DNA of 64,000 nt from Enterobacter pseudoroggenkampii. Lineage in GTDB: Bacteria; Pseudomonadota; Gammaproteobacteria; Enterobacterales; Enterobacteriaceae. The notes beneath the pieces are model-generated. The model ran no database searches. It was not told the DNA's origin and saw only the letters and a program-made list of their open reading frames with translations. How positions within the stretch are numbered: the first letter of the stretch is position 1; every line of letters begins with the position of its first letter. The translations under genes and the position numbers were made by a program. Below, in pieces: positions 55,944-64,000 of this stretch. The stretch covers positions 1,984,001 to 2,048,000 of the forward strand of contig NZ_JAPMLV010000001.1 of assembly GCF_026420145.1 (NCBI RefSeq). Direction: 5' to 3'.

Positions 55944-56725
55944 TTGAACTGTTACTGCCCGGCTGGCTGGCCGGGATTATGCTTGCCTGCGCCGCGGGTC
56001 CGCTCGGCTCGTTTGTCGTCTGGCGCAGAATGTCCTATTTCGGCGATACCCTTGCGCACGCGTCCCTGCTGGGTGTTGCCTTTGGTCTGTTGCTTAATGT
56101 GAACCCGTTTTACGCGGTGATTGTGGTCACGCTGTTGCTGGCCGCCGGTCTGGTCTGGCTGGAGAAGCGCCCTCACCTCGCAATTGATACGCTGCTTGGC
56201 ATTATGGCGCACAGTGCCCTGTCACTGGGCCTGGTGGTGGTCAGCCTGATGTCGAATATCCGCGTGGATCTGATGGCTTACCTGTTCGGTGACCTGCTGG
56301 CCGTCACGCCAGACGATCTCATCGCTATCGCCATTGGCGTGGTGGTGGTGCTCGCTATTCTGCTCTGGCAGTGGCGTAACCTGCTGGCCATGACCGTCAG
56401 CCCGGACCTGGCGTTTGTCGACGGCGTGAAGCTGCAGCGCGTTAAGCTGCTGCTGATGCTGGTAACGGCGTTAACCATAGGCGTGGCGATGAAGTTTGTC
56501 GGCGCGCTGATTATTACGTCGCTGCTGATCATCCCTGCGGCTACGGCGCGTCGTTTTGCCCGTACGCCGGAGCAGATGGCCGGTGTGGCCGTGATTGTCG
56601 GAATGATTGCGGTAACGGGTGGACTCACCTTCTCGGCGTTCTATGACACGCCTGCGGGGCCGTCTGTGGTGTTGAGTGCAGCGGTGCTGTTTATCTTCAG
56701 TATGATGAAGAAGACCGCAAATTAA
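55940..56725 (+). CDS. znuB: Zinc ABC transporter permease ZnuB
   Basis: ZnuB forms the membrane channel of the zinc importer. The 261-residue protein has about eight transmembrane helices and the ABC-3 family signatures [22 protein letters not shown] and [17 protein letters not shown]. It is translationally coupled to znuC and convergent with ruvB. Confidence 0.96.
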   Translation: MIELLLPGWLAGIMLACAAGPLGSFVVWRRMSYFGDTLAHASLLGVAFGLLLNVNPFYAVIVVTLLLAAGLVWLEKRPHLAIDTLLGIMAHSALSLGLVVVSLMSNIRVDLMAYLFGDLLAVTPDDLIAIAIGVVVVLAILLWQWRNLLAMTVSPDLAFVDGVKLQRVKLLLMLVTALTIGVAMKFVGALIITSLLIIPAATARRFARTPEQMAGVAVIVGMIAVTGGLTFSAFYDTPAGPSVVLSAAVLFIFSMMKKTAN

Positions 56726-56729
56726 CATC

Positions 56730-56775
56730 GAGGGCGCTGATGCCCTCACCCTGGCCCTCTCCCACAGGGAGAGGG
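56730..56775. repeat. Tandem hairpin intergenic repeat between znuB and ruvB
   Basis: Two adjacent hairpins fill the gap: GAGGGC-GCTGAT-GCCCTC (56730-56747) and CCCTCTCCC-ACA-GGGAGAGGG (56755-56775). The second, with GCCCTCACCCTGG before it, resembles a palindromic intergenic repeat common in enterobacterial and pseudomonad genomes. It could also act as a transcription barrier between the convergent genes. Confidence 0.7.
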
Positions 56776-56784
56776 AACAATGCA

Positions 56785-57798
<1,014 letters not shown>

Positions 57799-57803
57799 TT
57801 ACC

Positions 57804-58418
57804 TCACAATGCAGCGCGCAGCGCTTCGCGAATCAGGGTTTCACTGCTGGCGTCCGGTTTGGCAATTTTGCTCACCATACGGCTGGCCTCCTGAGGTTTA
57901 TAGCCCAGCGCCACCAGCGCGGCAACCGCTTCCTGCTCGGCATCATCATCCGTGGCGGGGCCGCCTGGCGAGGTCAGTACCAAATCGGCAGCCGGCGTGA
58001 ACAGATCGCCATGCAGACCTTTAAAGCGGTCTTTCATCTCGACAATCAGGCGCTCTGCCGTTTTCTTGCCGATGCCCGGAAGCTTAATCAGCGCAGCAGG
58101 ATCTTCGCGCTCAACGGCATTCACAAACTGTGGCGCTGACATGCCGGATAAAATCGCCAGCGCCAGCTTCGGGCCAACGCCGTTAGTTTTAATCAGCTCG
58201 CGGAACAGGGTCCGCTCCTGCTTGTTATTGAAGCCGTACAGCAGTTGGGCATCTTCACGCACCACAAACTGTGTAAAGACAATCGCCTCTTTGCCCGCGT
58301 CCGGCAGCTCATAGAAGCAGGTCATCGGCATATGGACTTCATAGCCCACGCCACCCACTTCCAGCAGCACTAACGGGGGTTGTTTTTCAATGATGATGCC
58401 TCTGAGTCTGCCTATCAC
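57804..58418 (-). CDS. ruvA: Holliday junction DNA-binding protein RuvA
   Basis: RuvA binds four-way junctions and recruits RuvB. The 204-residue protein has the N-terminal OB domain ([15 protein letters not shown]), two helix-hairpin-helix motifs ([31 protein letters not shown]) and a C-terminal RuvB-binding domain ([19 protein letters not shown]). It is one residue longer than the E. coli protein. The SOS box lies about 50 bases upstream. Confidence 0.97.
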   Translation of the reverse strand: MIGRLRGIIIEKQPPLVLLEVGGVGYEVHMPMTCFYELPDAGKEAIVFTQFVVREDAQLLYGFNNKQERTLFRELIKTNGVGPKLALAILSGMSAPQFVNAVEREDPAALIKLPGIGKKTAERLIVEMKDRFKGLHGDLFTPAADLVLTSPGGPATDDDAEQEAVAALVALGYKPQEASRMVSKIAKPDASSETLIREALRAAL

Positions 58419-58461
58419 GTGACGCTCCTGCGTTCTGGGAGAAATTAACTGCCGACATAAT

Positions 58462-58488
58462 AAAAAAAGGCTGGATGTTTATCCAGCC
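58462..58488 (-). terminator. ruvC terminator overlapping the ruvAB SOS box
   Basis: On the minus strand GGCTGGAT, AAAC and ATCCAGCC form a perfect 8-base hairpin followed by seven T residues, 11 bases past the ruvC stop. The stem contains CTGGATGTTTATCCAG (58471-58486), which fits LexA CTG-N10-CAG and mirrors the E. coli ruvAB box CTGGATATCTATCCAG. The same bases therefore appear to end ruvC and control ruvAB. Confidence 0.85.
58471..58486 (-). promoter_or_regulatory. LexA (SOS) box of ruvAB
   Basis: CTGGATGTTTATCCAG matches the LexA consensus CTG-N10-CAG and differs from the E. coli ruvAB operator at two central bases. It lies 53 bases before the ruvA start. Confidence 0.8.
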
Positions 58489-58498
58489 TGATTTCTCA

Positions 58499-59020
58499 TT
58501 ATCGTAACCTGCCTCGCGCCAGATTAAGCCGCGACTCGCTCATCTGCATCGCGTTCTGGCTGACGTGACAGTGGGTAATCGCAATCGCCAGCGCATCCGC
58601 GGCGTCGGCCTGCGGGTTCGCTGGCAGCTTCAGCAGGGTACGCACCATGTGCTGCACCTGACTTTTCTCCGCGCTACCAATGCCCACCACCGTCTGCTTG
58701 ACCTGACGTGCCGCGTATTCAAATACCGGCAAATCCTGGTTGACCGCAGCCACAATGGCCACTCCGCGCGCCTGACCGAGCTTTAGCGCCGAATCGGCGT
58801 TTTTCGCCATAAAGACCTGCTCGATAGCGAAATAGTCCGGCTGAAACTGGGTGATGATCTCCGACACGCCCGCATAAATGAGCTTCAGGCGCGACGGCAG
58901 ATCGTCCACTTTGGTGCGAATACAGCCGCTGCCGAGGTAGGTTAACTGGCGTCCCACCTGACGGATAACGCCATAACCGGTGACGCGTGAGCCTGGGTCA
59001 ATCCCGAGAATAATCGACAT
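58499..59020 (-). CDS. ruvC: Holliday junction resolvase RuvC
   Basis: RuvC nicks Holliday junctions symmetrically. The 173-residue protein shows the RNase H-like fold acids: Asp7 in ILGIDPGSR, Glu in FAIEQVFM, and the Asp pair in [19 protein letters not shown] is seven bases from the ATG at 59020, which gives the E. coli length; the GTG immediately before it is less likely. It follows yebC by 34 bases, in the order aspS-nudB-yebC-ruvC. Confidence 0.97.
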   Translation of the reverse strand: MSIILGIDPGSRVTGYGVIRQVGRQLTYLGSGCIRTKVDDLPSRLKLIYAGVSEIITQFQPDYFAIEQVFMAKNADSALKLGQARGVAIVAAVNQDLPVFEYAARQVKQTVVGIGSAEKSQVQHMVRTLLKLPANPQADAADALAIAITHCHVSQNAMQMSESRLNLARGRLR

Positions 59021-59054
59021 CACGCGTCTCCTGTAACGGATTTACACGCTCTCA

Positions 59055-59795
59055 TTAGAGAGTCGCTGCAACCTCATCAGAGATTTCACCGTTGTGGTAC
59101 ACTTCCTGCACGTCGTCGCAGTCTTCGAGCATGTCGATCAGACGCAGCAGTTTTGGTGCGGTTTCCGCATCCATGTCCGCTTTGGTGGACGGGATCATGG
59201 AGACTTCAGCGTTGTCCGCTTTCAGGCCAGCCGCTTCCAGCGCGTCGCGCACGGCACCCATCTCTTCCCATGCGGTGTAAACGTCGATAGCACCGTCATC
59301 GAAGGTCACCACGTCTTCCGCACCGGCTTCCAGCGCCGCTTCCATGATCGCATCTTCATCGCCTTTCTCGAAGGAGATGACGCCTTTTTTGCTGAACAGG
59401 TAAGCAACGGAACCGTCAGTGCCCAGGTTGCCACCGGTTTTGGTGAACGCGTGGCGCACTTCCGCAACGGTACGGTTACGGTTGTCGGACAGGCACTCAA
59501 CCATCACCGCCGTACCGCCAGGGCCGTAACCTTCATAAATGATGGTTTCCATGTTCGCGTCTTCATCGCCGCCCACACCACGTGCGATAGCACGGTTTAG
59601 GGTGTCACGCGTCATGTTGTTGGACAGCGCTTTATCAACCGCCGCGCGCAGACGCGGGTTAGAAGCCGGGTCACCGCCGCCCAGACGCGCTGCCGTCACC
59701 AGCTCGCGAATGATTTTGGTAAAGATCTTACCGCGCTTGGCATCCTGTGCCGCTTTGCGGTGTTTGGTGTTGGCCCACTTACTATGACCTGCCAT
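59055..59795 (-). CDS. yebC: YebC/PmpR family regulatory protein
   Basis: The 246-residue protein belongs to the YebC/TACO1 family, variously described as DNA-binding transcriptional regulators or as translation factors that relieve ribosome stalling at proline runs. Conserved blocks are [48 protein letters not shown] and [13 protein letters not shown]. Length equals E. coli YebC. It lies between nudB and ruvC. Confidence 0.95.
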   Translation of the reverse strand: MAGHSKWANTKHRKAAQDAKRGKIFTKIIRELVTAARLGGGDPASNPRLRAAVDKALSNNMTRDTLNRAIARGVGGDEDANMETIIYEGYGPGGTAVMVECLSDNRNRTVAEVRHAFTKTGGNLGTDGSVAYLFSKKGVISFEKGDEDAIMEAALEAGAEDVVTFDDGAIDVYTAWEEMGAVRDALEAAGLKADNAEVSMIPSTKADMDAETAPKLLRLIDMLEDCDDVQEVYHNGEISDEVAATL

Positions 59796-59822
59796 AAAAA
59801 TATCCTCAAAGAGCGCGCCTTT

Positions 59823-60266
59823 TCAGGCAGCGTTAATTACAAATTCTTCAATCGCCTGCCGGTTGCTCCACGACTTGGTCAGTGCGGCGGCCTCCGCCGC
59901 ATTCACCCAGCGGTAGGTCAGGTGTTCGGTAAACACGATCTCCCGTTCATGGGGGAGCGCGAGACAGAACCACGACTCCGTGTTGCGGCTGGTACCCGGC
60001 GCGTAGCGATGACGTAAATGGCTAAAAATTTCAAACTCCACCGTGCGCTGACAGTCCTTCAGGGTCAGTTGCTCGCGGGCAACGTCAATGGCGACCTCTT
60101 CCTTTACTTCACGCGCGGCGGCCTGCGGCGCGGTTTCTCCCTCTTCCAGACTGCCGGTTACCGACTGCCAGAAATCAGGGTCATCGCGCCGCTGCAACAT
60201 CAGCACCCGCTTCGTGTCTTCTGCATAAATGACCACCAGAACCGAAACGGGAAGCTTATATTCCAT
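59823..60266 (-). CDS. nudB: Dihydroneopterin triphosphate diphosphatase NudB
   Basis: NudB removes pyrophosphate from 7,8-dihydroneopterin triphosphate in folate synthesis. The 147-residue protein has a Nudix box from GSLEEGETAPQAAAREVKEEV. It is three residues shorter than E. coli NudB at its N-terminus (MEYKLPVSVLVV). It starts one base after the aspS stop, so the two are coupled. Confidence 0.95.
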   Translation of the reverse strand: MEYKLPVSVLVVIYAEDTKRVLMLQRRDDPDFWQSVTGSLEEGETAPQAAAREVKEEVAIDVAREQLTLKDCQRTVEFEIFSHLRHRYAPGTSRNTESWFCLALPHEREIVFTEHLTYRWVNAAEAAALTKSWSNRQAIEEFVINAA

Positions 60267-60267
60267 A

Positions 60268-62040
60268 TCAGTTTTTCTCTTCCTTCTTCACCACTTCAAT
60301 GCCCAGCTCAGCCAGAGAGGCTGGGTTAGCAAAGCTTGGCGCTTCGGTCATCAGACACGCTGCGGCAGTGGTTTTCGGGAAGGCAATAACATCACGAATG
60401 TTATCGGTGCCGGTCAGCAGCATGGTCAGTCGGTCAAGTCCGAAGGCCAGACCTGCGTGCGGAGGCGTACCGTATTTCAGCGCGTCCAGCAGGAAGCCAA
60501 ACTTCTCGCGCTGCTCCTGCTCGTTGATGCCCAGGATGCCGAACACGGTCTGCTGCATTTCACCGCTGTGAATACGCACGGAACCGCCGCCCACTTCGTA
60601 GCCGTTGATAACCATGTCATAAGCGTTCGCGACCGCGTCTTCCGGCGCCGCTTTCAGCTCTGCTGCCGTCATGTCTTTTGGCGAGGTGAACGGGTGGTGC
60701 ATCGCCGTCAGGCCGCCTTCACCGTCGTCTTCAAACATTGGGAAGTCGATAACCCACAGCGGCGCCCATTTGTTTTCGTCGGTCAGGCTCAGGTCTTTGC
60801 CGAGCTTCAGACGCAGCGCGCCCATCGCATCCGCCACAACTTTCTTGTTGTCTGCGCCGAAGAAGATCATGTCGCCGTCCTGCGCGCCGGTGCGCTCAAG
60901 GATCGCTTCCACGATGTCCGCGTTCAGGAATTTCGCTACCGGGCTGGTGATACCTTCCAGACCTTTCGCACGCTCGGTCACCTTAATATAGGCCAGACCT
61001 TTCGCGCCGTAGATCTTGATGAAGTTGCCGTAGTCGTCGATCTGCTTGCGGCTCAGAGCTGCACCACCCGGCACGCGCAGAGCCGCCACGCGGCCTTTAG
61101 GATCGTTAGCCGGGCCAGCGAAGACGGCAAACTCAACGCCTTTCACCAGGTCTGCAACGTCCACCAGCTCCATCGGGTTACGCAGGTCAGGTTTGTCGGA
61201 GCCGTAGCGACGCTCGGCTTCAGCGAAGGTCATAATTGGGAAATCGCCCAGCTCAACGCCTTTTACGTCGTTCCACAGGCTACGCACCAGGGCTTCCATC
61301 ACTTCACGCACCTGTTCGGCGGTCATGAAGGAGGTTTCCACGTCGATCTGGGTAAATTCTGGCTGGCGGTCAGCGCGCAGGTCTTCGTCGCGGAAGCATT
61401 TAACGATCTGATAGTAACGATCGAAGCCGGACATCATCAGCAGCTGTTTGAACAGCTGCGGAGACTGCGGCAGCGCGTAGAATTTACCTTTATGAACGCG
61501 GGATGGGACCAGGTAGTCGCGCGCGCCTTCCGGCGTGGCTTTGGTCAGCATCGGGGTTTCGATATCGAGGAAACCGTGATCATCCATAAAGCGACGCACC
61601 AGGCTGGTGATTTTCGCACGGGTTTTCAGGCGCTGAGCCATTTCCGGGCGACGCAGATCCAGGTAGCGGTATTTCAGACGCGCTTCTTCAGTGTTGACGT
61701 GGTTGGAGTCCAGCGGCAGCGCTTCAGCACGGTTGATGATCGTCAGATCGGACGCCAGCACTTCAATGGCACCCGTCGCCATGTCGGCGTTAACGTTTTT
61801 CTCGTCACGCGCACGCACGGTGCCGGTAACCTGAATGCAGAACTCATTACGCAGCTCAGAGGCCAGCTTCAACGCATCTGCGCGATCCGGGTCGAAGAAC
61901 ACCTGAACGATACCTTCGCGGTCGCGCATATCGATGAAGATAAGGCTACCAAGATCACGACGACGATTGACCCAACCACACAGGGTGACCTGCTGTCCGA
62001 CGTGGGACTGACGCAGCTGCCCGCAATATTCTGTACGCAT
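60268..62040 (-). CDS. aspS: Aspartyl-tRNA synthetase
   Basis: AspS charges tRNA-Asp. The 590-residue class II synthetase has the N-terminal OB anticodon-binding domain ([24 protein letters not shown]) and motif 1-3 regions ([52 protein letters not shown]). The bacterial GAD insertion domain is in the middle. It heads the aspS-nudB-yebC-ruvC gene string. A long open frame on the opposite strand is a composition artefact. Confidence 0.97.
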   Translation of the reverse strand: MRTEYCGQLRQSHVGQQVTLCGWVNRRRDLGSLIFIDMRDREGIVQVFFDPDRADALKLASELRNEFCIQVTGTVRARDEKNVNADMATGAIEVLASDLTIINRAEALPLDSNHVNTEEARLKYRYLDLRRPEMAQRLKTRAKITSLVRRFMDDHGFLDIETPMLTKATPEGARDYLVPSRVHKGKFYALPQSPQLFKQLLMMSGFDRYYQIVKCFRDEDLRADRQPEFTQIDVETSFMTAEQVREVMEALVRSLWNDVKGVELGDFPIMTFAEAERRYGSDKPDLRNPMELVDVADLVKGVEFAVFAGPANDPKGRVAALRVPGGAALSRKQIDDYGNFIKIYGAKGLAYIKVTERAKGLEGITSPVAKFLNADIVEAILERTGAQDGDMIFFGADNKKVVADAMGALRLKLGKDLSLTDENKWAPLWVIDFPMFEDDGEGGLTAMHHPFTSPKDMTAAELKAAPEDAVANAYDMVINGYEVGGGSVRIHSGEMQQTVFGILGINEQEQREKFGFLLDALKYGTPPHAGLAFGLDRLTMLLTGTDNIRDVIAFPKTTAAACLMTEAPSFANPASLAELGIEVVKKEEKN

Positions 62041-62303
62041 GAGATATCCCTTAATTAGCCGCAGGCTAAATGTCGCCTGGTATGCAGGCTACTATGTCGC
62101 AGCTTTCTGTATGTCACAACTGGATGAAAAAAGGCGGCTATTATACTGGAAATTCCGCCGGACGATAAGAGCGAACCACGGCCAGGCGGTCGTTTGCTGC
62201 ACTCTTATTGCGCATTCTCACAAAAATTAACAAAATTATGCGACCAATAACAGGCCATCACGTCGTATGGTGTCCAGAAGTGATTAATTTAACGGGAGTA
62301 ACA

Positions 62304-62870
62304 ATGTTAACCCTTGATGCCAAAAAAACCGCGCTTGTAGTGATTGATTTACAGGAAGGCATTTTGCCCTTTGCCGGTGGCCCGCATACCGCAGACAATG
62401 TGGTCAGCCGCGCCGCTCGCCTGGCGGAGAAATGCCGTGCCAGCGGTGCGCAGGTGGTCATGGTGCGCGTCGGCTGGTCCGCGGATTACGCCGAAGCGTT
62501 AAAACAGCCCGTTGATGCGCAGGCACCCGCGCGAGCCCTGCCGGAAAACTGGTGGACGTACCCGGTCTCACTCGGCAAATGCGACAGCGATATTGAAGTG
62601 ACCAAACGCCAGTGGGGTGCCTTCTACGGTACCGATCTCGAGCTGCAGCTCCGCCGTCGCGGCATTGACACTCTCATCCTGTGCGGCATTTCCACCAATA
62701 TCGGCGTGGAGTCAACCGCCCGCAACGCCTGGGAACTGGGCTTTAATCTGGTGATCGCCGAAGATGCCTGCAGCGCGGCCTCCGCGGAACAGCATCAGGG
62801 CAGCATGACCCATATCTTCCCGCGCATCGGCCGCGTGCGCAGCACGGATGAGATCCTTCGCGCACTATGA
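62304..62870 (+). CDS. yecD: Isochorismatase-family hydrolase YecD
   Basis: The 188-residue protein is a cysteine-hydrolase-fold enzyme of unknown substrate. Family motifs include [14 protein letters not shown] (catalytic Asp), [23 protein letters not shown] (Lys) and [21 protein letters not shown], where the usual catalytic Cys position is in the CGIS/TNIGV region. The ATG at 62304 preceded by CGGGAG is the E. coli start. Its stop overlaps the yecE start by 4 bases. Confidence 0.92.
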   Translation: MLTLDAKKTALVVIDLQEGILPFAGGPHTADNVVSRAARLAEKCRASGAQVVMVRVGWSADYAEALKQPVDAQAPARALPENWWTYPVSLGKCDSDIEVTKRQWGAFYGTDLELQLRRRGIDTLILCGISTNIGVESTARNAWELGFNLVIAEDACSAASAEQHQGSMTHIFPRIGRVRSTDEILRAL

Positions 62871-63685
62871 TGTATGTGGGCCTGCCCCAGTGGTCGCACC
62901 CGAAATGGGTGCGCCTTGGCATCACCAGCCTTGAAGAGTATGCCCGACACTTCAACTGTGTCGAGGGCAACACCACCCTGTATGCGCTCCCCAAAGCTGA
63001 GATTGTCGCACGCTGGCGGGAGCAAACAACCGACGATTTCCGTTTCTGCTTCAAGTTTCCGGCGACCATTTCTCACCAGGCCGCACTGCGAAACTGCGGT
63101 GAGTTGACCGACGAATTCTTTGCCCGGATGGCGCCTCTGGCAAACCGCATCGGCCAGTACTGGCTGCAGCTTCCGGCCGTCTTTGGCCCTCGCGACCTGC
63201 CCGCACTGTGGACGTTTCTGGACGCCCTGCCCCGGGAGTTTACCTATGGGGTGGAGGTCCGACACAAGGACTTCTTTGCGAAGGGCGAAGCAGAAAAAGC
63301 GCTCAACCGCGGCCTTCTTGAACGTTCCGTCAACCGGGTGATCCTCGACAGCCGTCCGGTGCACAGCGCGATACCGCACAGTGAGGCCATCATTGAGGCG
63401 CAGCGTAAAAAACCGAAAGTGCCGGTCCACGCCATCATGACTGCGCAGAACCCGATGGTCAGGTTTATCGGCAGCGATAACATGCAGCAAAACCAGGCGA
63501 TGTTCGCCGTCTGGCTGGAAAAACTGGCCTCGTGGGAACACACCACCACGCCGTATCTCTTTTTGCACACGCCGGATATTGCCCAGGCCCCCGAACTGGT
63601 CGATGCTCTGTGGCAGGCCTTGCAGGCTGCGGTGCCGTCCGTGGGCAGCGCCCCTGGCATCCCACAACAATCTTCTCTTTTCTGA
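62867..63685 (+). CDS. yecE: YecE, DUF72 family protein
   Basis: The 272-residue protein is a DUF72 TIM-barrel-like protein ([52 protein letters not shown]). Function is unknown. It matches E. coli YecE in length and is translationally coupled to yecD. Confidence 0.93.
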   Translation: MMYVGLPQWSHPKWVRLGITSLEEYARHFNCVEGNTTLYALPKAEIVARWREQTTDDFRFCFKFPATISHQAALRNCGELTDEFFARMAPLANRIGQYWLQLPAVFGPRDLPALWTFLDALPREFTYGVEVRHKDFFAKGEAEKALNRGLLERSVNRVILDSRPVHSAIPHSEAIIEAQRKKPKVPVHAIMTAQNPMVRFIGSDNMQQNQAMFAVWLEKLASWEHTTTPYLFLHTPDIAQAPELVDALWQALQAAVPSVGSAPGIPQQSSLF

Positions 63686-63737
63686 TATCACCCCCTATCA
63701 TAGTGAAGTGCCATCTGCCAAAAAACAGGGAGTTTGT

Positions 63738-64000
63738 ATGGTCAGCGCGCTGTATGCGGTGTTAGGTGCATTACTGCTGATTAAGTTTTCATTTGATGTT
63801 GTGCGCCTCAGAACGCTGTACCGTGTCTCCTACGGTGACGGCGGATTTTCAGAGCTACAAAGCGCTATCCGCATTCATGGCAACGCGGTCGAATACATCC
63901 CCGCAGCCTTAATCCTGCTGCTTTTTATGGAGATGAATGGCGCAGAAACCTGGATGGTTCATATCTGTGGCCTGCTTCTTATTGCTGGCCGCCTGATGCA
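63738..64000 (+). CDS. yecN: YecN, MAPEG-family membrane protein (partial)
   Basis: The gene runs off the right end of the window after 87 complete codons. The visible part reads MVSALYAVLGALLLIKFSFDV and continues RIHGNAVEYIP and LLLFMEMNGAETWMVHICG, clearly YecN of the MAPEG (eicosanoid and glutathione metabolism-like) membrane family. Its bacterial role is unknown. ACAGGGAG lies just upstream of the ATG. It starts 52 bases after yecE. Confidence 0.92.
   Translation, partial: MVSALYAVLGALLLIKFSFDVVRLRTLYRVSYGDGGFSELQSAIRIHGNAVEYIPAALILLLFMEMNGAETWMVHICGLLLIAGRLM

Noticed and set aside
60229..62058. A 609-codon open frame on the plus strand opposite aspS
   Set aside because: It mirrors the highly conserved aspS gene, has no ribosome-binding site and has a low-complexity, His/Arg/Gln-rich translation typical of an antisense shadow in GC-rich coding DNA.

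Overview
This window is a stretch of enterobacterial chromosome. Gene content, order and protein sequence follow the E. coli K-12 40-42 min region (pabB to yecN) almost gene for gene. Several differences point to an Enterobacter-like genus rather than Escherichia: an extra FtsI-type penicillin-binding protein of the Salmonella PBP3SAL kind beside cspC, a metallo-beta-lactamase-fold gene between yobF and yebO, a VirK/YbjX-family gene after pphA, and the absence of yebW, yebF and yebG from their E. coli positions. Species cannot be fixed from the sequence alone.

Layout. 1-2047: yoaH (partial), pabB (folate), nudL. 2233-6892: sdaA (serine catabolism), pdeD (c-di-GMP phosphodiesterase), yoaE. 7188-10545: manXYZ with its CRP/Mlc-type control region, then yobD. 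10553-11509: mntP manganese exporter behind two MntR-type palindromes and a yybP-ykoY riboswitch. 11506-16739: rlmA, the extra PBP, cspC-yobF, the MBL-fold gene, yebO, mgrB. 16900-29907: yobH, kdgR, yebQ, htpX, prc, proQ, msrC, the letA-letB lipid-transport pair, rsmF, yebV. 29942-31704: pphA and virK with a PhoP-box-like element between them.

About 31864-36870 is an AT-rich accessory island inserted at the 3' end of the small-RNA gene sdsR (ryeB). It is bounded by an imperfect 30-base direct repeat, with phased GGACA motifs just inside each end, and has no integrase. Its centre is a bacteriocin module. It comprises a LexA-controlled 370-residue pore-forming colicin with a colicin-N-like N-terminus, a colicin-A-like pore domain and almost no receptor-binding domain, plus a convergent colicin-A-type immunity protein. 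Upstream is an Exc2-like plasmid-type lipoprotein. No lysis gene is visible. The flanks hold broken genes: a small membrane gene with an internal amber codon and a frameshifted zinc-ribbon gene.

36845-64000 returns to the core: sdsR/sraC, yebY-yebZ-yobA (copper), holE, yobB, exoX, ptrB, yebE, purT (PurR box), eda-edd and zwf (Entner-Doudoroff and pentose phosphate) with hexR and its operator, pykA, lpxM, mepM, znuA/znuCB (Zur box), ruvB-ruvA-ruvC (SOS box), yebC, nudB, aspS, yecD-yecE and partial yecN.

Themes: sugar catabolism and its regulators (manXYZ, kdgR, eda, edd, zwf, hexR, pykA), envelope maintenance (PBP, prc, mepM, letAB, lpxM, htpX), metal homeostasis (mntP, copCD-like genes, znuABC), PhoPQ-linked functions (mgrB, virK) and DNA repair (ruvABC, exoX). 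Gene identities rest on recalled family sequences and visible motifs; no search was run.
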